Below the pieces are notes generated by a model that ran no database searches, was not told the DNA's origin, and saw only the letters and a list, made by a program, of their open reading frames with translations. From Eucalyptus grandis (Eukaryota > Streptophyta > Magnoliopsida > Myrtales > Myrtaceae): DNA of 64,000 bases. Where the stretch lies: positions 5,895,001 to 5,959,000 of the forward strand of contig NC_052622.1 in NCBI RefSeq assembly GCF_016545825.1, in the 5' to 3' direction. The position numbers were made by a program, and so were the translations under genes. Positions 46,312 to 56,459 of this stretch are shown piece by piece (the first letter of the stretch is position 1; each line of letters begins with the position of its first letter).

Positions 46312-49300
46312 CTATGATGCTTCTTAAATTGTCTCATTCATCGTGCAAAACATATCTCCGTTTTAGATTTTCCCCTTTGTTCCTGTGTTACTTGAACTGG
46401 GCTTCTATTATTTCCCCAGCAAGCATGTCCTGGAATGTATATAGATTTGGTACTTCTCTTCTGTCAAAATACCAAGCAGAAGACCTCAAATGGAGCTCGC
46501 AATCTTTCAGCAATATGATTCATGGAATTGGAAACAGTCACGCTTTTGCCTTTGGATTTTCCTGGAGCGTACAGTTTCAGATACTAGATATTTATGTTCT
46601 GTTCTATTCGTGAGCATTGCCAATATGCAGTCCTGATGCCCCATTGAAAATTCTGCATGATTTTTGTTTTGAAAATTTTGCTTGTAATGCCTCCAAATTT
46701 TAGTTAGTCTACATTTTTGGATGTAGCAATTTCTTGTGCTTTTATATCTTCAAGTTCAACCATGCGAGTTCATGCCATACGTTGCTACAACATTTCCCAG
46801 ACTGTTGCAGTATCATAAATTTAGGAAATTGGTGATTGAGAAGAAACAAGAGCAACTTTCGTGAGCAAACATCAGTTTGAAACTGAGAGGCATGATCCGT
46901 GAGGGGTTCATGCAGTGATCAAGCATTCACAAGTATTGCACCTACTTGTCAGGGAGGAAATTGTTCTCCATCACTTGGGGTATAGTTCCTGATGTACATC
47001 TTAGCTCCATATTGTTCCTCTGCAAGGCTTCTCGTAGCATTGGACTTGTCAGAGCAGGGAAAGCAACAGGTACTCGTTACTAGTTTCCCCTCAGCAAATG
47101 ACTGAATATAATCTAAAGGTGTTCAACTAGAATGCACACCGTAACTGTCATGTTTCCAGCAATGTGTTTTATCAATGGTAGCAATTATGATTGTCTAAAC
47201 ATATAATTCCTATCAAAAGAATACTTGACCAGGCAAATAAAGTTATGCCACACCTCATGCCATAAGCTGACAAAGCGACGTGCACTCTCAAACGATGCAT
47301 GTGTTCTAACTGGTGCAGATAACAAAATTTGCAAAGTTAAATAATGTGCACAAGTAGGTAATTTGAATTAAGAATCCTATAAAGTAGGTAAGTAGCTTTC
47401 CGATAAATTGAGTTTCTTAGTGATTCACGAGGTTCTTCATGCTTACTGGAGAATTATCCTGATGAGAAAGACCACTCGTTATGACAGGAGGCTGTGGAGC
47501 TGTCTCTTCCCATTCCATTCAGTTCCTTTGACAATTGAAACCTCACATAACAAAGTGTTAAAAGTACACCAACCGGACCCGTCTAATGGACAGCAGAATT
47601 CATAGGCGAGTAAAGGACAATTTGGCATAAATTGAAGGTCTACATAAACCGAATTCCAGAAGCAAACATAAACAGATGACCTCGCTTAGGAGAGCACTCG
47701 ACAAGAAGCTCGAAGCTCGAGGAGCTGGAAGAGATTCACAGAAAAATGTCCCCAGTGAAAGGCGAGTAAAGGATAATTTGGCAATTAATTGCGTATCAAT
47801 TCCTCTTGTGGAGGGAATGAGTGAAGCACAAATTATATGCAATGTCTCTTTGCTTTCTCCATATTGAGCAAGCTACAGTGCGAGATACATTTTGCATTTG
47901 CTCTGTGCGAGAAAACGGGCTCTCGCTTGATTTTCCTTGTCTTATAATGTCTAGAACTTTGGGATTCTCTTCTCCATTTTTATGTTTTCTTCACATAATT
48001 CTGTAGCTCCTCAAGTAAAGATAGATTTAATTGATGTTATTTCGAAATTTTCCATGGTTAGTGTAGTAACAGGCAAAGAACTTTCGCAAGAACTGATAAG
48101 TCAATGGAAAATTACGGAGTGTTCATCCTTTTTACTGTTGGACTGTTTACTCATATCAATTAAAATTTTCAGTTTGTTAGGAAGCCTCAGGAAAACATGT
48201 CTTTACAAAAGGCCACTTGAGAATTATCCAGAGATGATGGAACAAAGAGCTCGGCGAAACGATACTAAAGGTTCCAAGCTAACCTTCTTGGTTGTTTGTT
48301 TATGATATCATGTTTAGCATAAACCTTAATAGAAAGACCAGCTAAAACATGTCTCCAAACTTTCTGCTGTAGCAATGCTGTGTCCCTGTGCAGAAATCAT
48401 AAAATCTCAAGTTGATACTAGATATTGACCTTAATTTTTTCTATAGATACAGATCTTTCAATAAGCTTGGGATTTGCCTGTACAAAATGTCATTAGAATT
48501 AGGGAGGAAAAGAGACCGACGATATTTATGCACGATATCTATACACAGTACCTCTTTTTTATTATAATTCAAGTGATTAGGAGATTTAATTCATTTTCAG
48601 CGTCCACTTAAGAGGATGTGAGTGGTGATGGTAACTCCTGACCACGCGAATTTTAGCGTCGATTTCGTCTTGTCGGTCGCACATTGATTCTGGAAAAGAG
48701 AAGTTGCCATTCTAAGGCAATAGGACATGAGATCCCTGAACATAACAAAAGTCCAGAGGCTACAAGACAATTCGTGCATAGGCGATCCTCTCACTTCTCT
48801 ATCGTGTGGTCTTGTCGAAACAAAGGATGCCTACAGCTATTCGTGTCATCATGTGCCTTCACGGAATCGCATGTTCTTTGCTTATTTGCCAGTTGTTGGA
48901 AGTAAAAAGCAGAATGGAGCAATAATTTTCGTGGCTCGTTGAATAAATACACTGTTTTGTTATTTTTAGGTAGAAATAAATGTTGACGATGGAAAAAAAC
49001 AATCCCCTTTTTTTATTATGGCCAAGAGGAAAAAGTTCTCCTTGTCTGTAATGATTTCTTATATATTTTTGGCACTCAAATGGATTAAAATTACGATACA
49101 ATAATATACAGGAATAAAACTATCATAAACTGAAATACAATGAGAATTAATATACAATCACAGTAGAAAATAGGGTAGCATGGGGACTCATTTATGGGAC
49201 ATAAGAGCCTAACCATTGGAATTATTAGCTTCTCCATTTGGCCAATAATTAGGATCTATTTGTTTCGTGAAAATAATTTTCGGAAAAATATTTTCCTCAT

Positions 49301-50760
49301 TTTTCAATGTATGTTTCGCTTAGGAGAACGAGTCAACGGAAGTTATTTTCTAATTAACAAAAAGGTTCTCCCCCCCGACTTAAACTCAAAAAAATGATTT
49401 TCTCTTTGAAAGAATATGAAAATGTTTTCTAAAATGTTTTCCTAGTTTTAGGGTCCTTTGTTAATGAAATGTTTATTCTTATAAAATAATTTTTTTAAAT
49501 GATTTGTTAATGATTTTTCTTTTTTCTTTTTCTTTTTCTTTTTATTTTTCTTTTTCTTATCTTATTTTCTCTTTTCTTTCTTTTCCTTGGTCCTTTTCCT
49601 CCACCAGCCAGCAACTCGACAGCCAACCATTTTGCGAGTCAGCAAGCTCGAGGCTCAGTCGATCCATGTGAACCCAAGCTGGCCAAGGTTGTTGAGCTAG
49701 AGACTTGCCAAATCCAAGTGATCTCATGGCTCGACCGATCTTGGCAAGTTCAGGCTCCTCCGAGGCTAGTGAGCTTGTGGCTCACCCAAGGCTAGTGAGC
49801 TCGAGCTTGGCTGTGGCCATCGTCAACTAGTCACGGTGAAGAAAGGGTAAAAAGAAAAGGAAAGAAAAGAAGAAAGAAAGAGAAACAAGGAAAAAGAAAA
49901 TTAAAAATTCAATTTTTAAAATTTTTAAAAAGAGAAAAATAAAAAGTTTTAAAAATTTAAAATGTCTTTTTTTTTTTTTTTTTGCTTGAGATAAAATTAT
50001 GAGGTTGAAATCATTTTTCAAAAAATATCCAAACATCAAAAACGTTTTCAAAACTAATTATATTCTTGGAACAAACATATCCTAAGGGTCATGATGAGTA
50101 GTTGTTCGTATCCTCATCACCAAAGCGCCACAAAGTTATCATGTAAAAATCCAATCGAACTAAAGAGCTTATTGTCCTTCCCCAGAGGCAACCAAAGATA
50201 GGAGACCCTTTATTTGGTCCCAAAGCAAAATCTAATGGACGAATATATAAGAAAAAGGAGAAGTTGAGAGATCATTAATAAAGTAAATGGGGTCAACCAG
50301 CTTTTGTTGATTAAGGGGCTCCATAAACACGAAGAGTCTCAAAAGCTAGAACAAAAAGTGGGAAGCTCCCCTAATTTCAAACGTCTCTGCTTCCCAGTCT
50401 GTAATGCCCTTTTCAAGATTCCCAACCTGAAGACTTGTCGGGTCCTACATGTTTTTGTCAGGCAGAGCTTGATTGACCGTGAGGATTGGAATGGTCGACT
50501 AGGGATTGGCCCGTCGAACCGCGTTGATTTTTTGCCCTGCACTCAGATCGAATGGCCGAGCTTCAGCATGTCGTCTACCGTGTCCCGGGCACGATGGTCC
50601 TTGTGATAATCACCCGTGAATCATGATGAGCATCCCTTTTATTGTTGGTAGATCAATATTAAGCCAATAAGAAGAATACTTTATGCCATTTAAAATGGAT
50701 TTACCACTCGAGCCATCATGCCTCAAGACATCAAAGAGATGCTAATAAGAACATATATAA
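46312..50760. repeat. Duplicated non-coding tail, copy 2
   Basis: Collinear with 40886-44270 but longer, because a TIR element (49252-50082) and some flanking bases are inserted. No supported gene. Open frames such as 47982-48305 and 50304-50606 are not conserved with the first copy. Confidence 0.7.
49252..50082. mobile_element. PIF/Harbinger-like TIR element with repetitive core
   Basis: Left end GGATCTATTTGTTTCGTG and right end (reverse complement) GGATATGTTTGTTCC are inverted repeats, flanked by TTA and TAA. Outer arms are rich in 'tttct'/'aagaaa' runs. The core (49600-49830) carries 'ggctcgaccgatcttggcaag' type repeats. There is no transposase. The paralogous tail copy at about 43735 has no insert. 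Confidence 0.65.
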
Positions 50761-52035
50761 ATTCTATTTACTATTCAATTAATATAGTCACTATTTTCAG
50801 CATTTTTAACAACTGTCACAAAGGATGAGCTAATGTGATTTACACCCTTTTCTTAGCTCACAAGGAACGGCTACTCAAGACACAATAAAGGTCTTGTAAC
50901 TAAATATATTTAAAAGTGAGGAAGGATGTTTCTCGTGGGCTTCAAAAGCAAGTCCCCAGATTCTTCGTGTTTTCTTACTTTTGCACAAAGTTCAAAGAAA
51001 TAAAGGGGCCACAGGACAACAAGTCTCCTTACTTAGTAACTTAAGCAACCTCGCACCCCTAATCACGGCTTATTTTAATAGCCAAACCAAAGCTTGCTTC
51101 CATATATACATATCAAATAGTTCACTGCAAAAATCGACAAGAGTTAATTAGAAGTGGAGATGAAAAGGTAGATGTCTCTAGTTTGAAGTGATTGCACCAA
51201 TGTCACACACTACTCCATTACGTGTCGTGACTCTTTTAAAAGGCTATCGCTTTTGTCTTCAGCAATTATTAAAGTACGTGCCCCTTTTGATTCTAGCTAG
51301 GAAAGACATCCCCATATCGTGCCCGTCAATCATTAGGGTTAGGAAATGTTCAATCAAGAAAACGTAAGGATTGTGTATTACTCAAAAAGTCATTAGGACC
51401 CACTTTTGCTTCAAATCGTCCCTCTATGTATATCATCCTTGTATGGCTAAACCACACGGCTAAAATTTATACTCAAGCAACCAATCATTCTTGGCATGTG
51501 CATGGCAAGGATACAATTATATAATGGATATATATTAGACCTATTAAATAAATGGATTGGATCAAAGGTAATCATACCTAAATTGACTCATTTGTATCCG
51601 ATGCTAATTTAGTAATCCATACCTAACTTCACCCTACAAAACTTGTAATTGACCTAGAATCCATTTTTAACAACTTTTCTCCTTAAATTTACTTTTGAAG
51701 ACTGGGCTGCTCCATAAACTAACTCATCAAGTTTGTGAGGGAACTCAGGGATTGGATTGTGGACAAAGGCATGAAGTTGGGGGTGAAAGTTTGGGTTTCT
51801 TAAGAAATGCAATTTGTCATAGTAGTAGTATGAAGATGCGAGTTAGAGGTTAAAGAAAACTTAAAGATGGCGCAAGTTGAGCAACGAAGGGCGAAGGTTG
51901 CAAGTCATGAAACCGAAGATGGAAAAAGGAGAACCAAAGTGGGCTTAGTCTAATCTATTTATTAAACAGGTTAAAAATGGGTTTCTAACGGATCTACTAA
52001 AACTATCTATTTGGGTTTTTAACTTTAAAATCCAT
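50761..52035. other. Intergenic sequence with LRK10L upstream relic
   Basis: Bases 51270-51460 match 25390-25600, upstream of LRK10L copy 2 (shared CATTAGGGT-AGGAAA and TTAGGACCCACT-TTGCTTCAAAT). The rest shows no gene. This is likely the leading edge of another unit whose kinase gene is absent. Confidence 0.5.
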
Positions 52036-52044
52036 TATAACCAA

Positions 52045-53641
52045 GGAAAATGCTTGTGTGACCATCCACGGCAGAATAACAGTGGAACGGTCGTAGGCCA
52101 GCCACATAATCTCTTGGAGGAAACCTGCAGACTTCCTTAACCGGTTTAATCGTTGATTTCATGTTTCTTTCTTTTTTCATTTTCTTGACTTCTATGTTCC
52201 TTATTGCAACCTCAAATTTTGGAGACAAAATTAAAAGGTCACACTAAATCATTTTTCTTGAAGATTATCACTTTAATTTGTTTCTTTAAATAAGACAAGA
52301 AAATAGTTTTCTTCTTATGACTTTTTTAAGGGTAAGAACAGTATAAGTGTCAAAAGCTTTTATACGACACTTACTTGAATACCAAAAAAAAAAAAAAATT
52401 CTCTCACTTGAGTACCACATCAAGGTAAAATTGATTAATTAAATTCTAATTCTGACAAATCATCATATGTGGAATTTTTTACTTTTATGTTTTCTTTTTT
52501 TTAATTTGCCTTTATTTTTCTTTTATTCTTTGGAGCTAACAAGGGTCATCCTCACAAGCCATGAAACCCTCGCCCTTGGTCATGAAGGCCCTCACGGCCT
52601 CACTTGTAGCTTGTGAGGTTGCAATGCCCTTGCCAGCTTTGGGTGGCATCACCAGTGGTCAGCAAGGCCGTGATGCCCTCACCTAAGGCCTTCATGGCGA
52701 GGGCAAGGCAAACCTCATCCATATGGCTGTGAAGGCCCTTGCGGCCTTGCCAACAGCTAGTGAGGCCTTGATGGCCTCGCCTAGGTAGTGAGGGTCGTTG
52801 ATGACCTCGTCGGCCCTAAAAAAAAGCATAATAAATAATTAAAAAAAAATTATAATAATAAATTAAAAATTGGCCATATCGTGCATGCGATATCATGTCG
52901 AACAAACATCGTCCACGTCAAATTTTCTAGTGAAACAAATCAGAATTAGTACTCAAGTAATCAATATTTCAAATTTGTGACATTCAAGTGAACTAAAAAA
53001 AAAAAAAAATTTGACACTCCTACTATTCTTATCCTAACTTTTTCATATGGTGAATACATTTTTTACTCTACTAATTTTTTTTGGAACTCTCTACTAACTC
53101 ATTATTCTTATTTTGATCTTCTCTTTGCTTCACTTGTTTAATGCATAATTGATATCAATTGTCTATTGGAGAGTCCTTTAAGAGCAATTTGGTTTGAACG
53201 AAAGGAATGATCAACTATTTAATTGTACAATGATTTTGTTACTAGTTGCGAAGTTGATGTTTCAAGCGCTTTTTCATCTTTTAAATTTAATAGATTTTTG
53301 TAATGACATTAATGACTATTTTAGTAAGCTATAATATTTTTTTTACTTGTAATTATTTATATTTCGGTATTTATTTATTTTTTCTTTCTTCATATTTAAG
53401 AAAATTGATTTCGTGGGCCTTCTTTTGCTGTTATCTCTAAATTTGAGCTTGTTGCCAGTATTTATTTATTTATACTTTGGTATTTAAGGAAACATGGAAG
53501 TCAGAAAAAGAAAAAAAAGAAAGAAATGAAACATGGGGTCACAAATTAAAACCGGTTATCGGTTTCCTCCAAAAGGATTAGTGGCTAGCCTTTGACCGTT
53601 CCACTGTTATTCTACAGTGGACGATCATGCTAGCCACCCCC
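52045..53641. mobile_element. Mutator-like non-autonomous element, 9-bp TSD
   Basis: Flanked by a perfect 9-bp repeat TATAACCAA (52036-52044 and 53642-53650). The first and last ~100 bases are inverted repeats, including GAATAACAGTGGAACGGTC on both arms. Nine-base duplications and long TIRs are hallmarks of Mutator-like elements. Its interior is AT-rich, holds no transposase, and contains a nested PIF-like element (52330-53034). Confidence 0.82.
52330..53034. mobile_element. Nested PIF/Harbinger-like element with GC-rich core
   Basis: Ends GGGTAAGAACAGTA on the left and, in reverse complement, GGATAAGAATAGTA on the right are inverted repeats, extended by AGTGTCAAA. Both sides have TAA (52327-52329 and 53035-53037), the PIF/Harbinger target. 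The core (52530-52820) has 'aaggccctcacggcctc' repeats. It lies wholly inside the Mutator-like element, so it inserted later. Confidence 0.75.
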
Positions 53642-53650
53642 TATAACCAA

Positions 53651-54110
53651 TGCTTTTAAGTTTGAGGTGACTTATTTATAATCCATCAAAATAAATGTGG
53701 ATTAGAATATGGGTTTGTAGCCCATTTTAACAGCCATAATGTATATCATTTTGTATTTAAAATACGATATAGGAGAGGGTATCTTATGTAATGACTATGC
53801 ATAATATAGTTACGAACAAAATCAGATAAACATAAAACCAAGATTTGAACAGTGAATGAGCCTTTTGTTTGGAAAAAAAAAACTGTATGCTTACGAACCT
53901 TTCGTCAAAGCCAGCACTTGAAGAAGAAAATTAACGGGCGAAATCGGGGTCGATTTGGAACCGGTGCAGTCATTGTCAAAGGTGCTTTTTGAAATTTTCA
54001 TCAATGTAGTTAAGCATGTCTTCTTCAGTTTGTGTGAAACTACAGAAGCAAACTAGGAAGAAGGGGGTATGGTCATCTAAAAAAATTTCATGCTGGTCGT
54101 GCATGAAATG
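53651..54110. other. Intergenic sequence with upstream relic
   Basis: Bases 53768-53812 (TAGGAGAGGGTATCTTATGT onward) match about 25641-25690, so the LRK10L upstream relic resumes after the Mutator-like insertion. Nothing further is seen up to the direct repeat at 54111. Confidence 0.45.
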
Positions 54111-54208
54111 ATAATGGTAAATTTCCAGTAAAATATCTTCCCTCCATCTATAGAGAGAGATAATGGTAAATTTCCAGTAAAATATCTTCCCTCCATCTAG
54201 AGAGAGAG
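54111..54208 (+). repeat. 49-bp tandem repeat upstream of the NHL gene
   Basis: Two nearly identical 49-bp units (54111-54159 and 54160-54208), each starting ATAATGGTAAATTTCCAGTA and ending in an AG run. They sit about 215 bp before the NHL start, within its probable promoter. Confidence 0.85.
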
Positions 54209-54365
54209 AGAGGGAGAGAGAGGGAGTAGCTGCCAGTCAAACCCAATTAAACCAACGGTTGCTTTTCACCCTTTTTGGCTAGTCTCTCCTTTTATTAAAC
54301 CCCATTCTATCACCTCTCTTTCCTTAGCATGCCAAGTCTCCCCTTCCTTCCTTCCTTATCCTTCA

Positions 54366-54371
54366 GTCTCA

Positions 54372-54406
<35 letters not shown>

Positions 54407-54423
54407 ACTCACTTCAACTACAA
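54366..54423 (+). promoter_or_regulatory. CT-rich leader of the NHL gene
   Basis: A long CT dinucleotide tract ends just before the ATG at 54424. Pyrimidine-rich (Y-patch) leaders of this kind are common in plant 5' UTRs. No TATA box is obvious at a fitting distance. Confidence 0.5.
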
Positions 54424-55077
54424 ATGACACAAATTGACATAAGATCGCCCAAACACTGTGCCGAAAAGCAAGCAAGGTTCTACGAAAACCTAGACAAACC
54501 CAAGCTCTACAAGAAGCTCTTCTTTGCCTTGTCCACTCTCTTCACCACCCTCCTCTCCTTCATCTTCCTCATCTACCTCCTCCTCCATCCCACCAAGCCC
54601 CGCTTCTCCCTCCAACAAGCCCAAATCTACCAACTCAACCTCTCCACCAATCCGCAGCTCATCAACTCCTCCCTCCAAGTCACCCTCGTCTCTACAAACC
54701 CTAACACCAAGGTCGGTATCTACTACGATGGCCTCCGGGTTTATGTCGCCTACAAAGGCCAGCAGATAACCCTTGACTATCCGCTTCCACCCTTTTATCA
54801 AGGGCACCAGGACACCAATCTCTTGACCGCCTCCCTCGTGGGGACTTCGATTCCCGTCGCTCCCTCTTTCGGTTATGAAGTGGGCCGTGATCAGAGCTCG
54901 GGCAAATTGGCGATCAGTGTCAAAGCGAATGGGAGGATAAGGTGGAAGGTAGGGACTTGGGTTTCGTGGAATTATCCAATCAATGTCAACTGCATCGCGG
55001 TTATGGATTTCGGGCCGGCGATTCCAACCGGCCCGTTGAGCTCCCAGCAAGGAAGCCAATGTTCTACTTCTCTGTGA
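54424..55077 (+). CDS. NDR1/HIN1-like (NHL, LEA_2) membrane protein
   Basis: A single-exon gene of 217 codons. The N-terminus is cytosolic, then one hydrophobic membrane segment spans about residues 30-54 (LFFALSTLFTTLL, IFLIYLLLHP). After it comes a LEA_2 domain (about 80-195) with the characteristic NPNTKVGIYYDGLRVYVAYK stretch and a Cys near the C-terminus. Length and layout match the plant NHL family, whose members act at the plasma membrane in defence or stress responses. The precise role of this one is not known. The start is chosen because it is the first ATG after a CT-rich leader and gives the full N-terminal segment. No stops or frameshifts are seen. Codon use is C-rich at third positions in the first half, unlike the AT-rich surroundings. 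It is the only clearly intact gene in the window. Confidence 0.92.
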   Translation: MTQIDIRSPKHCAEKQARFYENLDKPKLYKKLFFALSTLFTTLLSFIFLIYLLLHPTKPRFSLQQAQIYQLNLSTNPQLINSSLQVTLVSTNPNTKVGIYYDGLRVYVAYKGQQITLDYPLPPFYQGHQDTNLLTASLVGTSIPVAPSFGYEVGRDQSSGKLAISVKANGRIRWKVGTWVSWNYPINVNCIAVMDFGPAIPTGPLSSQQGSQCSTSL

Positions 55078-56454
55078 AAAAAAAAGGAAAGAAGGGAACT
55101 TATCGTCACCGCTACTTTTACGATACATATTTTTGCAATTTCAGGTTTATGCTTTCTTCTCTTCTGTTTGATAGCGTTGGCCTTTTGTTGATGTATTTTT
55201 ACTTTTCTGGCGTGTACATATGATGTTAATGATGGTTGAAAAGATGAGAAAGTTGAAGTTATAATGAGATGTAAAAAGGTTGTTTTGATTTGTTAATGTT
55301 ATCTTGGTCATCCCTTTCTCGATATATGCTCAGTCGCTATATTGCCATGCATGGAGTCGAAAGGAGGCGTATGTGCTGTCGCTTTTGTGGGCGATATCGA
55401 TTCATGAAAGTGGAGAGTAGAGGAATGATTTTCTATTTTTATATTATACTGGAAAACTAAAAATTGTTAAGAAGCTACGCATTATGTACTCGCGATGTAA
55501 ATGTTCTTGATCCTAATGGTCTTGATTTTGAACTTTTTGAACAAGTATAATTATGAAAAGTAGTATCGAAACTCCGATCCCCACGCCAGCTTCTTCCTTG
55601 GAGTTATTTATAGCCTTTTATTTTCTAATCATACGTTTGTAATTAATGTAGCTGGAAAATTGTTAATCATGCGTAAAGTCTCAGGTTTATGCGATAGTGG
55701 AAGGAATAGAGTTTATTAATGTGAGATTAAAAGAGTTCTTAGGCACCCAAATTTTTATCTTGTTTTTGTTTTGGTAAAAGAAAGATAATTGAATCTCAAA
55801 TTGGGGCTGCAACTTTGGTCCTTACCATATGAATCCCAAGTATGAATTTAGATAATTGAATAGCCAAAAAGGTAGCACATACACATGGTAAAGACAAAAA
55901 CAGTGAATTTTCTCATAAAGGGAAAATGAGGAAAAAGGAGGGAAAATAATTTGGGCTGAACACTGCTTTTTATCAAAAGCTAAAGCACTTTCCAGGGATA
56001 TGCGGAAAAAGTCGCCAACCCTAGCCCTACGTCAACCCCACCCAAAAAAGAGGGGTAGAAACCTGCGAAGCCTCCGGATGATCTTATTTTTGAGAAACTA
56101 TAATCTTTGCTTGTACATTTGAATAAAAGCTAATTCATCTTCCGTAAATTTAACTCACTTGAAATATTATTTACTTTGTCCCGCTATATACCGAATCTTA
56201 TGATTTTGTTATTTGACTTACAATGAGACAATTTCCCAAAAAGTCATTCATCCTATGATATTCTAGCTTTAGCATGCTTAATTTTGAACTTCCAATGCAA
56301 ATATTGCCTTTATGCCAAAAGGCACATCCATAAAGTAATTACAGTTTTTACAAATGTATCTCAAAGTTACTTTCCCTTATATGGTGCACAATTCGGTTCA
56401 TTCTTGCCACATTTACTATTTTAGAAGCATGCTAAGAGTCGCTCCTATTCTAAA
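55078..56454. other. 3' flank of the NHL gene, no further gene
   Basis: The first 250 bases are probably 3' UTR. The rest is AT-rich intergenic sequence with no repeat or coding sequence that I can support. Confidence 0.5.
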
Positions 56455-56459
56455 CCCTC

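Noticed and set aside
54490..55128. 212-codon minus-strand open frame
   Set aside because: It is antisense to the intact NHL gene. Its acidic low-complexity text is the reverse of the C-rich coding strand.
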